In this document: in pieces, positions 50,501 through 62,188 of the stretch
Layout of the letters: every line of letters begins with the position of its first letter
How positions within the stretch are numbered: the first letter of the stretch is position 1
Assembly: GCA_013398015.1 (NCBI GenBank)
Contig: VZRR01008203.1
Span: 152,076 to 216,075, forward strand
From: Oreocharis arfaki
Lineage: Eukaryota > Chordata > Aves > Passeriformes > Paramythiidae
Length of the DNA stretch: 64,000 bases
Direction of reading: 5' to 3'
Position numbers and translations under genes: made by a program
Notes under the pieces: model-generated
The model's input: only the letters and a program-made list of their open reading frames with translations
Told to the model about the DNA's origin: nothing
Databases searched by the model: none

Positions 50501-53280
50501 AACCATATCCATTTCAGCTCTGCCATCCCTGGTGAGCAAGAGGGACAGTACCAAGAGGGGCAGAAGGAATTTTCTTTTTAGATGATAGCCCCTGCCTCAT
50601 ATTGTCATGGTGAACCTGGCTGAGGCATTAAAGGGGGCAAGAGCTGAGAAAAGCTCCGATATTCTAGAAGGATGACCAAAACTGCTGTTACTGTGTGATG
50701 GCCTTGATTTTTCAGCCTTCTCATATAAACTTCAGGTCTTCAAAAGTCTGCCTTTAGCTATTCTACTACCTCAGTATTTCTCATTTTCTATATATTCTCA
50801 AGTAGTCACATCTGTATGAGTCACATCACATATGTATGACAATGCTACCTGAAATTTTCATTTTCTAAAGCCTTTCAGGACCATAAATTGTACACTTTAT
50901 GTGCTGAGACCAAGACTCCTAAATGAATAAACAGATTTGAAAAATGCCATTGTCCATCTTTTGCTCATCATTAAAAAAGACAGGTTTTCACTATAAACTG
51001 CTCAGTTAATGTTCACTAAGTGCTAAAATTGCTATTGCAGGATACTTCAATTACGAAAGGACAAATTTTCCATGCTTCTGAGATTCGAACTAATTGTCAC
51101 TTTTACAGGAGCCGTAGGACTTAGCATATCAACTTGAAAACCAACTTTGCAACCTGAGTGCTATTGAAATGAACCAGATTTAGGATCCAAAGTGGAATCT
51201 AAATGTCACAAAGAGACCATATCCCAATCCCTCAGATAGAAATGGCTGACAATCAGGGGCTCTGCTCTGTGATAGTTTAGGAGATTTAGTTTGATTTCAA
51301 TTTAAAATTCATGAAGAAAAATTTATATTTTTTTAGAATTTTTCATTACCCACGGACAGAAAAAGGACACATTGATGCTTCAGAGTTGAAATCGGTCTCC
51401 CTGGACCTCTCTGCTGTTGCAGGTGGTCCAAATGGGTCCTTCCCTTGCCAGGTGCAAGGTCTCTACAAAAACCTGAGGTAGTGCTCACTCCACACTGGGC
51501 TCCATGTCTCCAGGCTACCCACCCACCTGAATCCATACAGTAGCCATCCCAAGGTCTGGAGTGCCCAGCAGCTGTGGCACACCACTCATAAACAGAGCAT
51601 GCAAGTCTGGAGGATTCTGTTCCACATTTCCAGGCACCAGCCTCTTGTTCTTGTAGACACTGCATCTCAGCGGGCTACAGTATATCCAACAAGTTGTAGT
51701 TTTAAGTAACTTTGAGGAAAAAAAAGTTGCTTCCTCAGTATTTTTTTCCTGTGATACTGGCATGTCCCCCCAGTCACAACCAGAATGAAAACTGAGTTGT
51801 TAAAAATAATTAATTGTATTTGTTCTTAGAGCACCTGGAGACAAATACTCAGTAGAAGCCACACTGCATGTAAAAAGTATGCAAGAATATCAGGCTAAGT
51901 GGGAAAATATCAAAAATAATCACCTGTTTATAAAATGAGAAGTGTTAAGATATTCTGCTTATCAGATCTAGGGAATGTAACTAGGAGTACCATAGAAAAG
52001 TAAGAGCTACATAACATCGAGGTTTGAATAAGCAATGCATGTTTCTTCAGCATGTTTTCTTGTTAGGCCTTTCAGTCAGAATATATTCCCATTTTAAATA
52101 CCAACTTCCTATTAAATTATATGAAATAGAAACTGCATGATACGAATGACTTCCCTAAAATTAAATTACCTTCAAACTAGGTGTCTTACCTAATAAGCAA
52201 GCATAATTACAGCAATATATATGCATGGGCATGTCATTCATTTTACTGAAGACTTAATCAAGCTTTCTATGCAACTAATGTATATCATTAGCAGAGTTCA
52301 GGTAGGCATGTGATACTGGCTCCTTAGGAAGAGACCTGGATGGATTCCAGCTTAACCCTTAAAATGTTACTGATTGGCAACGAAGAATTGACATTCCCCA
52401 TGTGTGCAAACTACATTAAAAAATCCATTTGCCGTGAAAATTACCATTGGATTTAAATTTCACAGCACACAGGAACAAAATAAGCCAAGAGCTACCACGG
52501 CTGTGGTGTTGGCCCCATGGGAAGTGTCTCCTAGGGTACCTGCTGGGGGGAAACTTGTGTTCCTCCTTACCCCCAGCTGCTGGGGCCTGGGAGTGCTGAT
52601 TTAGGTGTGTGATTTGCATAATGGCTCTGCACCCCAGGGCCCATCCAGCTGGTCAACAAGTTGTTCTGCCAACGCAGCACAGTCCAAAGACAGGGAAAAG
52701 GGGTGGGCTCCTCATTTTCCGGAAGCTGGAGGCCTGCTGCAGTCAATTTGAAAAGCAGAGGAATCCCACTACTGAATAAGCAGTGCCAGCCACCTCCAGG
52801 TCACAACCTACAAGAGCAAGGATATGCATTCTGGGGAAGGAAGCAGGGCCAGAAGGGAGAGCAATGCACAGCTGATTTGCAGGGGTGTGCTGCCCTTTGT
52901 AGAGCATCTCTTTGCTGCCATGGTCCCATGTGAAACCAATCAGCCATTGCACGTGGCATCTTCAGGCCATAGCCCTGTTCATCTCAGTAAGATCTTTAAG
53001 GGTTAATGGTTCTTGCTGCCTGCCCTGGACTGTGGCTGCTCAGATGCCCCCCATGTATACATATTTTCTTGTATAAGCCTTGCAGAAGGTCTGGTCACGT
53101 AGCTAAGAAAGGTGCACTTGAGCACTGTCCACATAACCATGCGCCCCTTTGTCCTGTTTCATGTGCAGACACAGAATAGCTGTAATTCTCATATGTAATT
53201 TATTTTTAAGTACAGTGTATTGCTCTTTTCTGAAACTTTTTCCTTTTTCTTTCTTTTTTGACAACTTTCTGCATTGGCAG
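47521..53280 (+). other. NRG1: NRG1 intron downstream of beta exon (also possible beta3 3'UTR)
   Basis: About 5.8 kb. The first part would be 3'UTR in beta3 transcripts. A 23-base direct repeat lies at 47644-47688 ('aaattataac[a]aaaagcaat' type units). A 187-codon open frame at 49625-50188 and a 128-codon one at 48925-49311 have no recognisable product. An A-run lies near 49335-49347. The intron ends in a pyrimidine-rich stretch with 'gcattggcag' before the 24-base exon. Confidence 0.8.
47644..47688. repeat. 23-base imperfect tandem direct repeat
   Basis: Two adjacent units starting at 47644 and 47667 share 'aaattataaca' and 'aaagcaat' with one substitution. It lies about 125 bases after the beta3 stop codon, so it would be in the 3'UTR of that isoform. 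Confidence 0.7.
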
Positions 53281-53304
53281 AGCATCTTGGGATTGAATTT
53301 ATGG
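53281..53304 (+). CDS. NRG1: Neuregulin-1 beta1-specific micro-exon (24 bp)
   Basis: Bases AGCATCTTGGGATTGAATTTATGG flanked by 'ttggcag' and 'gtatgg', longer flanking pyrimidine tract upstream. With A carried from the beta exon it reads KHLGIEFM, and its final G joins AA of the transmembrane exon to make Glu. This gives the KHLGIEFMEAEELY stalk of NRG1-beta1, the same as human. The exon length is a multiple of three, so inclusion (beta1) or skipping (beta2) keeps frame. The stalk segment lies between the EGF domain and the membrane, where precursor shedding by ADAM17/BACE1-type proteases is known to occur. Confidence 0.97.
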
Positions 53305-56300
53305 GTATGGACCAATCATTCCTTTTAGCCTGCAGATTCTAGACCCTGAGAGATAAACCCCTTTTTATTTTTTTTCTCCACCTCCCCTTTTCAATTCCTA
53401 ACCAATGTCTTTATGCTTTAGAAGGGATCATACAGCTATAACAACAACCCTTGTCAAAGTGTTAGTGGAGATTAGTTCACTAAAATGGTTATTGTGATAG
53501 GATATTCCATTCTTAAGGAGTTCTAGGAATTACTGAAGTGATCATAACGTAGTGTACATTCCTTTTTCTGCTGTATAGTGTTGACTAGTTTTGACATCTG
53601 CTTTTGGTGAATTCTTCTAGGGTTGCCAGGTTTTGGAAACACTGTAAGTTTTAGGCAAAATTACTAACTAGTGTATTAAAAAAGAGAAACTATTATGGCC
53701 ACTTAAAATTCTGCAAATTTGCAGTGTTGAGTGCTGATTTTCAAGTGAAATTTTACATCTAAACCCACATGTAGGTGGTTACACATCATGTGTAATTCAG
53801 TTGCCTATACATATCTGAAAATAATATGCATATGTACATTCCTTTCCAGGTCTGTAAATTCAAAGTGGACTGAAAGTTATTTAGGAATTTAAATAGAAGT
53901 TTTCAGCTAGACTCCAGAGAAGTGACTCAGCAAATATATTCAATATTTCTAAAACTAAACTCAATGAGAACATTGGCAATGGGTACTATTTTCATATTTC
54001 AGCTTTAAAGATATTGGAAATAGATCTTTTAAGTCTTATTCGTGAATAGACCGTACTCATCTGACTAGCTATTTGTATTCAGGGGTACAAATAATGTATT
54101 TCTTGAACAGGCTAACTTGAAATTCAGGTCAGTTTTAGTTTGGAATCTCCTATAATTGCTGGTAAATGAAAAAAAAACAGATGGTGAGGCAGCTTTAGTT
54201 CGCATTCTTATTAAAAATGCCCCCACAAAATGTCATTAGCTTAAGCTGTGAACTGTGGAAAACCCATTACAAGCCTAAATTTTAAAAATCACTCACAACC
54301 CGGCTTATTTTTGTTTTTATTATTATCTTAAGGTAGCATTAATTCCCACGCATAAGTATTAGATTGTAGTGGAAGATACATGGCTACATTAATATAGGAG
54401 GAGTTAAATTAAAATCCTTTTAAAACCTGTATGCAAATTTTGCATTATATATGAAATTACATCAGCAGAACAATCTCTTGGAATTAAATTCTTTTAAAAA
54501 TCCCCAGAGACCTCTAAGAGGAAAAACTTTAAACCAGAACAAACTTAAGACCTTATATATCATCAGTAATGTATAAATTAGGGTGATGTGAAATTAATTG
54601 CATAATGTGCATCTTTGAAAGGCTGCACATTTAATATCTTGACTTAAGTCTTACATTGATTAGATTTTCGTATCATTCTGTAGCAGAAAAAAATTATTGA
54701 AATTATTTTTAATATTTAACAGGCTAAAATCTTTTCTAAATTCTCACTGCACATACAGTTCTTTACAGACTTTCCTGCAAGGCTGCTATAAATTGTTTTC
54801 AAGATAGTTTGATCAGCATGTATTATTTATCTGGGTGGCATTAACTGACTCCATAAATGTTAACACTGGTCAGAGAGAGAAGGCAGTGTTGGGGCAAGAT
54901 GTAGTATAACCACAAGTGCCCCACAGGAGTTCTTTGCGAAACTCTTCTTGGCCTTAAACAGAGAGTCCAAGGCTTGTCTTTGAGGTACCATGCCATCTGC
55001 AGAGTGCTGACCAGGATCCCCCTCCTGTCCCAGCTGCCAGCATCCCCTGTCACCCACATTTGGCCCCTGCAGAGCAGCAGGGCATCCCTCATTGGCCCCG
55101 GCTGTCCCCTGTCAGCCAGGAGCACGGCCAGGTTTACATGAGAGCTTGCTGGTTTGCTGGGCATGACATGCCCAGGTGCATGTGCCTTCCTAGGCAGACC
55201 TTTCCCCCAGAGTTTGAGGGAAGGCATGGCAGCACCACTGTTCATGCACACCATGCCAAGCTGCATTGTCCTTAGGGCCTTGTTTCAAAGGGCACAGAAG
55301 GGAACTGAGGCTATGAAAGCAGATCCAGGGGTTTAATATCCCATGCCCGTCAAGACCTATAGTCCCAGAAGATGTGCTGGTGCTAGGAGCGTTGCTCAGG
55401 GCTGCACCCACGGCCCTGTTTCCTCTGTGCATCCCCCATCCCCTGCAGTGAGTGAGCACCCAGAAACGTCCCAAGGGACACGCCCACTGGCAAACTCAGT
55501 CAGGCCATCACCAGCCAGCTGCCCAGCTCATTTGCAACAGCCTCAGCCTGCAGCAAACCGCTTGGAGTCAGTGCAATTTTTCCTTCAGTATAAAAACTGA
55601 GCAGGGTGTCCACTGTTAATTAATCTTCTACTTCCTCTCCCTTGCCGTCCAAAAAAAAATGGGTTGATATGTCATTATGGATTTTGCTTTCATAAGCTAA
55701 CAGCTGACAGCATGACAATAAAAAAAATAATAATAATTCAAAGCATTTCAAATTAGCCCCTAAATTGCTTAGCACAATTCTCCTGTTTCCTGTGACATCC
55801 TCGTAATACACCATTTCCATGGCTAACTAATAAGCGCTTTCAGAAGGGGCAAAAATGGGGAGGGGGTCAGGTGCCACTAACTAGCCTAGGTGAGGAGTTA
55901 TGCTGTATGAGAAATCCCTTCACAGTCTGCTTCAACCTTTTTTTTGTCCCCAAGCATTTCTTCCCTCTGTTTTTTTCCCGTTCCAAGCATGCTGTGCCAG
56001 GCCTGCAGTTGACCTCTCTACCCTTTTTTCTAGTCTTTCCCTATATTTCACCTTCCTCTTTTTCTTTGTCCTGGTTTGGTTTGGTTGGAGTTTCAGCCCT
56101 TTCTTTCTTCCCTTTTTTGACTTTCTGTTTTTGGAGTTATATTTATTTTTCTTTAATATATTTTTGCAGCATCCTAGTTTTACCAAACTCACTTCTTCTC
56201 TCCCCTCCCCCTTTTTTGTTAATAATTAGTGCTATTAATTTTGTCTGACAGTGCTCATGACCTGTTTGCTGGTGTTTGGTTTACAGTGGGTTTGGCTTGT

Positions 56301-57753
56301 AAGACAAATTTGTTCCGTGGTGTGGTGCATTGTATCAGAGAAATTAAGATTTATTTTTGCTTTTTGGTTTGTTGCATGGAGTATTTGCTACTTGTCCACA
56401 GCAACTTTAAAATGAAACAGACAAGCTCAGGAAGCACATTGGAAGGAAGGCTCACAGTTCAGTAAGGAGTATTTTCCCCTGAACTGGTGTGTCATTTATG
56501 ACAACACGTAATTTGCGCAGGGACATACAGCACATGTGAGAGACCGTTGTGCACCTCTGTACCAGACCCAGATGTAAGTCCCTTCCAGCAGGAATAATGC
56601 TGGCATTTATCCCAAAAGTAGTGCAAAGCTGTGCAGCTCTAATTCATTCATTTATTTTTAATCACCTGCTGGTATTCTGACTATGGTCAGTCTGACTATT
56701 GCAGATCACTATTGGTCTGTCTTGAGTCTTCTATTTAAATAAGACTTGAGTAAAGCTAGACATCCACTTTTGTCCTGACAGCAGGAACACAAATCCACAT
56801 CTGTAAAGCGTCAACACAGAATGCGCCTCTGTTTCAGAGCTCCTTACGTGACATTTCCCCAGCAGAGCACTCAGCAGTGCTCTCTGCCAAGCATGAGTGG
56901 GGCTGGAAAGCATCAGTAGCTCCAGCCCAAACATTAGCAGTGCTACTAACACCTTTATAAAAGTGAAATATCTCCGATGAATGAGATCGGTAACAAGCTG
57001 TCATCACTGAGCAGGCTGCCACCCTAGATAGAGAGTTCCTTTGTTGGTCACAAAGGGATACAAGTTGAAACTCTGCATTTCTCTCACACAAGGCACTGCT
57101 GGTCCCGGATACTGCTGTGTTTTAGGAGGAGCACTGGAGAAAGAGTCTGAATTTTATGACCAGAGCTCAAAACCTGTCTTCATTTCCATTGGTGATATAA
57201 TTACAAGCCAAGCTCATGTCTCAAATGTAGAAAAGTATTTTGAAATCTCTCCTGTAAAGACAGCTGAGATATAAATTGACATGGGACCAGAGGGATATTG
57301 GATATGAAAACAATCCAAAAAAGATAATAAGAAAATAAATTTCTCATAAGACTTGTAAAAAAGGCTTTCATTCCAGCTGTCTTTGCAAAACCTCCAAAGC
57401 ATTTGCAAATTCACGTTATTACCTTACCACAGTGCATTTTTTATTTCCAGCAAATGCTGTGTTTGTCAATTGTGAAGTTGTTTCTTAGATATTATTCTCG
57501 TTGGCTTTAAAAAAAAAAAAAAGAAGTGACTTTTGACTGTAATTGTTCTCATCCCCAGTATTGTGTTAATAGTTTGTGGTATAGTCCTGTTCTCCTTGCA
57601 GTCAATAATGAGTCTGCCTGAAGTGTAGTGGCTGTGTCTTGGTGTGGCTGTGTGAATCTGTGCAGTGGTTTGTAGCATGACGGCTGTTGACTGTGTGCTC
57701 CTTGCCGAGCCATCCTCCATGTTGTGACTTTCTCTGTTTTTGTCCCTTTCTAG
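53305..57753 (+). other. NRG1: NRG1 intron before the transmembrane exon
   Basis: About 4.4 kb. The stretch at roughly 53840-54800 is notably AT-rich, free of recognisable repeats and CpG-poor, the look of a conserved non-coding segment, but conservation cannot be judged from one sequence. Minus-strand frame 54841-55266 (141 codons) is unrecognised. A poly(A) run lies at 57509-57522. The acceptor is 'tttttgtccctttctag'. Confidence 0.8.
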
Positions 57754-57856
57754 AAGCTGAGGAACTGTACCAGAAACGGGTGCTGACCATAACTGGCATT
57801 TGCATTGCTCTTCTAGTAGTTGGCATCATGTGTGTGGTGGCCTACTGCAAAACCAA
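57754..57856 (+). CDS. NRG1: Neuregulin-1 transmembrane exon (103 bp)
   Basis: Encodes the juxtamembrane stalk and the single membrane span of the NRG1 precursor. Two bases complete Lys (alpha, beta2) or Glu (beta1). The stalk AEELYQKR follows, then the hydrophobic span beginning VLTITGICIALLVVG and ending near VVAYC, and the cytosolic stop-transfer KTK. Two bases (AA) carry over to make Lys with the next exon. The 103-base length equals that of the human exon. Acceptor 'ctttctag', donor 'ccaa|gtaaac'. The known roles are anchoring the pro-form and presenting or shedding the EGF domain; gamma-secretase can cut within the span. The sequence appears nearly invariant with mammals. Confidence 0.98.
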
Positions 57857-60300
57857 GTAAACTTTTCTCTTCTATTTTATATCTGTGGTTGTTGGTCAGG
57901 GCCTTCACAATTGACTGTAGCTTCTCTGGGCATAAGGTTGTATCAGGGTTTCTCTAGAGGTGAGCTTAAGAGACAAACATGTGACCAGGGTACTCTGGTC
58001 CGTGCCAGATTAATGCAGTCTTCATGTCCATGAGCAGTGCAAAAATAAGACAGGTATCTGAAAGGTTTCTCAGTCTTCATAAGTAATTTGCAATTTTTTG
58101 TCTTTTCTGTTTGGTTGGGTTTTTTTCTGTCACCCATTTCAGCTGGTTTCCCCAGCTGAAAAGGAGCAAACTCCAACACTGGAATCATGTTGCTCTCCAG
58201 CAGTAAATTTTATGTATAAACCTAATTTGTTTGTACTTGAGACACAATTAATGATGCTAAAAGTTACTATACACAGAAGGCCAAAAAATTGAGCACAAAA
58301 GTGCTCTCGATGCAAAAGTAGGCATTTAAATGCATTCTGTGAATCTCCAAATTACTAGGGGTGACTCTCAAACATGCATGAGGCACTCTGAACCATAAAT
58401 CACACAGAACATCAGCAGAATTTCTGCTGCCAAAACTTCTGGCTGCTCTTATAAATCTCCCCACCAAAACGCAGAAAATCCTTATCATAAATATTCCACA
58501 CTTGTATAAACCAGATTTACTGTTTCAAGGCTTGATTGGCAGTTGGACTGTTGTTTTTTGTTGTAAGCCCCACCAATAATGGATGTGTTAAAAGTGGGGG
58601 AGGAGAGAGATCATTTGTCCCTCGCAGTGAGGGTCCAGACACATACACACAACTGCTCCTACCCATAACCTTGTGCCAGTGGTCAGTGGGGAACAACTGA
58701 AACAATAATAAAAAATAAGATCAATTACTGCTTTTAGAAATCACACCCCCATGTATTTCAACAAACATTTAGTCAGGGTCCTGAAGTACGGTTTTCTGTA
58801 TAAAGAGCCCCCAGAATCCGTCAGAGGTCTGGATGCTTTTTTTGCCCCGGACATCAGCCGTCACTGTGAACCAAAAGTTAAGTGTTTTCAAACACAGCTG
58901 GTGAGAGGGTCGTGCCACGATATGGCCTTCCAAATGCAGCAGTGATGCCAGACTGTTATCTCTGAGGTGATTTGCATATGCTCTTTTCCCTAAATAGAGG
59001 AAAACTCCGAAACCAGGAGAAATCCTGGAATGGTGTTAGCAGAACAGCCAATGTAGTAGCTTAGTTTTTATTGGTCTCCTTGCAGAAATACTGCTGATCA
59101 ATTGCCAAGGCTGTATCTTCAGACATTGAGTCTTAATTCAAAGCTACTTTATTTGAAAATCATTTACATGAAGAAAAAAGCTTCTTAAGTACACACTAAC
59201 TTTCCCATTATTCTTCCTTCTCAGTTTTGTGGAGTAATTTCTATTTTTAGTTAGTGTCCTTTTACTAGAGGACAAACAGCACAGATAGAAGCATGCAAAT
59301 GCAAATGCGTTGGCCACTCCTGGTGGGAATTATTGCAGTTTTCTGGGGATGGATTCCTGGGTTTCATGTGCCAGGACTTCAGTCCTGTAGATGACAAACT
59401 CAAACTCCTTCTAAAACTCACTTTCTTTACCATGTTAAGGAATTCAGGTTGTTCTCAGCTCCCAAGGTCTCCAGAGTGTCATGAAGGGGAGCTGTGAAAT
59501 CGAGTTTAAAACCTTGCTTGAGTGTTGCTTCTCAGTCCAGCAGGTCTTTGGGTAGCTCAAATGTCTCCTGGCACTGCACTCTCTATACACCTTAACTACT
59601 TACATGTCCTTAGATGATGCCTGGTTATCCTCAAAACAGAGTCCACATGGATCAAAGAGTGTATCCTTCTGAGACAGGAGCATTTCCAAGACAGATGTAT
59701 CTGTATATGTCATTCATGTGGAGTGATATAAATTGAGCATTTTCCTCTGTCTAGGCACATACACACAGAGAAAATATGTAAAATGCTGTGTGTCAAGTCA
59801 TGTTTTCATTGTCTTTAAGCTTTCGTGGCTATCAAGCTTCAGCATATTTATTGCCCTCCCTCACTCCTGCTTTTTGTGAAGCTTGGAATAGTCCCCTTGA
59901 GTTCAAAACAGGATTGAAAATAGTTATATCTTACACTGTCCTACCCTGCCAACACTGTTTGCGCTTCTGCATATGGCATAGGGAGTTTTACGTATTTTAG
60001 CTTTTGCCACAGCCAAAGTCATATGCATTCCACAGTGTGTTGGAGCCTGCATCCTCCCTTCACTGCCCTGGGTTCTGTGACAGTAGGGTGGAAGTCCTCC
60101 AGTGTAATGAGAGAAAACTGGGTAATATTGATAAATTAAGTCTGAAATTGAATAGCCCTTTCTCTGGTCATTTATTTTGGTGTTCTATTTAGTGTGTTCT
60201 GCATAGCCTTCACAGTGCCAGGTTTTTCTAAGCTGTAAGTTTTGTTGCTGACAGCTTGTAATGATCTTCCGAAAAGTTCTTCTGAGGAGAGCTGGAAGGA

Positions 60301-60715
60301 TTACAGAATCTCAGAATCATTTATATTGGAAAAGACCTTTTGAGACCAAGTCCAGCCTTTGACTGACCACCACCTTATCAACTAGACCATGGCACTAAGT
60401 GCCATGACCAGTTATTTCTTGAATACCCCCTGGGATAGTGACTCCACCCCCCCCCCCCCCCCCCGGGCAGTCCAATGCTTAATAACCCTTTACATTAAGA
60501 AATCCCTCCTGATGTCCAACCTGAACCTGTCCTGGCACAGCTTGAGGCCATTTTTTCATGTCCTGTTGCGACTTGCCTGGAAGAAGAGGTCAACACCCAC
60601 CTGGCTACAGCCTCCTTTCTGCAGTTGTAGAGAGTGATAAGGTCAGCCCGAGCCTCCTTTTCTCCAGGCTAAACAACCCCAGCTCCTGCAGCCGCTCCTC
60701 ATAGGACTTCCACAT
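60301..60715 (-). mobile_element. CR1 LINE, 5'-truncated 3' end, antisense
   Basis: Starts with the reverse complement of a CR1 3' terminus ('ttacagaatctcagaatcat'). It continues with 'ttggaaaagaccttttgagaccaagtccagcc', 'aagaaatccctcctgatgtccaacctgaacctg' and 'ctccttttctccaggctaaacaaccccagctcctgcag', all reverse-complement CR1 3'UTR and RT-end phrases. Moderately diverged. It carries a homopolymer C expansion in the place where CR1 copies normally read 'caccacctccctgggcag'. Confidence 0.94.
60447..60464. repeat. Poly(C) run, 18 bases, inside a CR1 copy
   Basis: Eighteen consecutive C followed by GGG. Probably slippage expansion of a C-rich CR1 motif. Length in the assembly is uncertain. On the opposite strand it is a G-run able to form quadruplex structure. 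Confidence 0.9.
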
Positions 60716-61537
60716 TATAAGCAAGTGGGGAAACAGCAGCTAAGGACAGGAAACAGTAGGAGCATCAAAGTTAGCCAGAGATCACATCATTAGTACATGG
60801 ATAGTTCTACTAAATGCATTAGCAGCCATGGCATCCACCTGGTAATCATTAGGTTCCAGAGCAAATATGATGTTGCTGAAACAAAACCTTCCAGAGCTGC
60901 CAGGAAGTCTGCAGGCTCAGGTCTGTCTCATGTATTCTCACTTTGGGTTTCTGAGGCTTCCCCTGCACTCTTCACTTCTTTAACACATTTATGTATTTGA
61001 AATACACTGTTGAGGTAGGGGATGAATCCCACCAAAAAAATGTGGAACTGTCATATCTCAAAGACTGTGTTCCAGTGTCTGCAAGCAGGCCCTGAGGCAC
61101 AGACACCTCGGCTCCATGTAGTGAACAGAGAAGTGTAACTCAGTGGGCTGTCAAAAGCCTTGCCTTGGCCCTTTGCGAGGGTGTCAAGGTGACTGGGTTA
61201 AAATCTCTCCCCCCTCCCTTCTGAGTGCAGAAAAGAGCTCTTCCTGAGACAGAGCATTGCTTAGAAATGGCTTCCCTTTTCCTCTCACTTATTCCTGTCC
61301 CCCTGTGTCCTGCTGACTCCTGGAAGGGATCCCAAATATTCTTCCCCCTGTGCAGGTCCCCACAGCTCCAGCTGCAATTAGACCTGTGGTTTTCAGAGTT
61401 ACTCTGAGCTCTAGCAGCAGTGGAGAAAATTCTGGCAAAAAAAGTGATGTGATATTATTATCACTAACATCAATATGCTGAAAGGTGCAGCTGCTTTCCT
61501 TTCGTCTATTAAAATCATTTCCGTGTTTCATGCACAG

Positions 61538-61664
61538 GAAGCAGAGGAAAAAGTTGCATGACCGCCTTCGGCAGAGCCTGCGCTCGGAAAGGAACAACGT
61601 GATGAACATGGCCAACGGGCCGCACCACCCCAACCCACCTCCGGATAACGTCCAGCTGGTGAAT
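61538..61664 (+). CDS. NRG1: Neuregulin-1 cytoplasmic-tail exon 1 (127 bp)
   Basis: First wholly intracellular exon. G completes Lys, then codons read KQRKKLHDRLRQSLRSERNN followed by VMNMANGPHHPNPPPDNVQLVN, ending in phase 0. The basic cluster right after the membrane (KKQRKK) fits a stop-transfer signal and the reported nuclear-targeting role of the cleaved NRG1 intracellular domain. The proline-rich patch HPNPPP is conserved. Length equals the human exon; bird-type differences are VMNM and PPPD. Acceptor 'tgcacag', donor 'gaat|gtaggt'. If the donor is ignored, nine residues (VGFTARASA) and a TAG at 61692-61694 follow. Confidence 0.98.
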
Positions 61665-62185
61665 GTAGGTTTCACTGCCCGTGCTTCAGCCTAGGCTGCC
61701 AGCGCCACAGGAAAGCTCACCCCTCAGCTTTTAAACATCTACCTGCTGCAAGCTGGTGACTGGTTTCTCTTAGCTTTCTCCACAAGGAAAAAAATTGCTA
61801 CCGCAAACTGCTGCCATCTCCTCCATCAGAGAACAGTATTTTTGGTGTATCTGATGGTAAAGGAGGGTTGCCTTTCCACATCTCTGTCTATTGGGACTTC
61901 TCATTCTCTTTTTAGATATGTTTTTGTAGATTGATTGAGATGCAGACCTTTGCTATTTTCCTCATTTGTCTCCTATTTTGAGTCTAGATGGGCTATGTAC
62001 ACAGAGGTGTACGTGAATGTGCCAGTATGCGTGTCAGTATGGTTTCTGCATGTATTTAAGTGACAAAATTTGTGCTTTGGCACATGTAAAAGACTGAAAT
62101 CTGGGAAGGAGGGATTGGAAATTATGTATACAAATGTGCTGTGAATTACAGTTTGTAAACCTGAGGTTTGTCTGGGTTTTTTCAG
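61665..62185 (+). other. NRG1: NRG1 intron between cytoplasmic exons 1 and 2
   Basis: A 521-base intron with no other feature seen. It ends in 'tctgggttttttcag' followed directly by CAG, giving two possible acceptors three bases apart. Confidence 0.85.
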
Positions 62186-62188
62186 CAG
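62183..62188 (+). promoter_or_regulatory. NRG1: NAGNAG tandem splice acceptor (CAGCAG)
   Basis: Two adjacent CAG acceptors sit at the start of cytoplasmic exon 2. Use of the first (exon from 62186) keeps a Gln and gives ...VQLVNQYVSKN. Use of the second (exon from 62189) drops that Gln and gives ...VQLVNYVSKN. Both stay in frame because the preceding exon ends at a codon boundary. The Gln-containing form is the one usually annotated for NRG1. Confidence 0.85.

Larger units (their letters stand above)
57857..61537 (+). other. NRG1: NRG1 intron after the transmembrane exon
   Basis: About 3.7 kb. It contains one antisense CR1 copy (60301-60715) with an internal 18-base C run. No other gene or exon recognised. 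Ends 'ccgtgtttcatgcacag', a relatively weak pyrimidine tract. Confidence 0.85.

Noticed and set aside
55871..56248. Phe/Leu-rich 125-codon + frame suggesting a multi-span membrane protein
   Set aside because: Hydrophobicity comes from T/C-rich low-complexity intron sequence; no conserved transporter or receptor motif.
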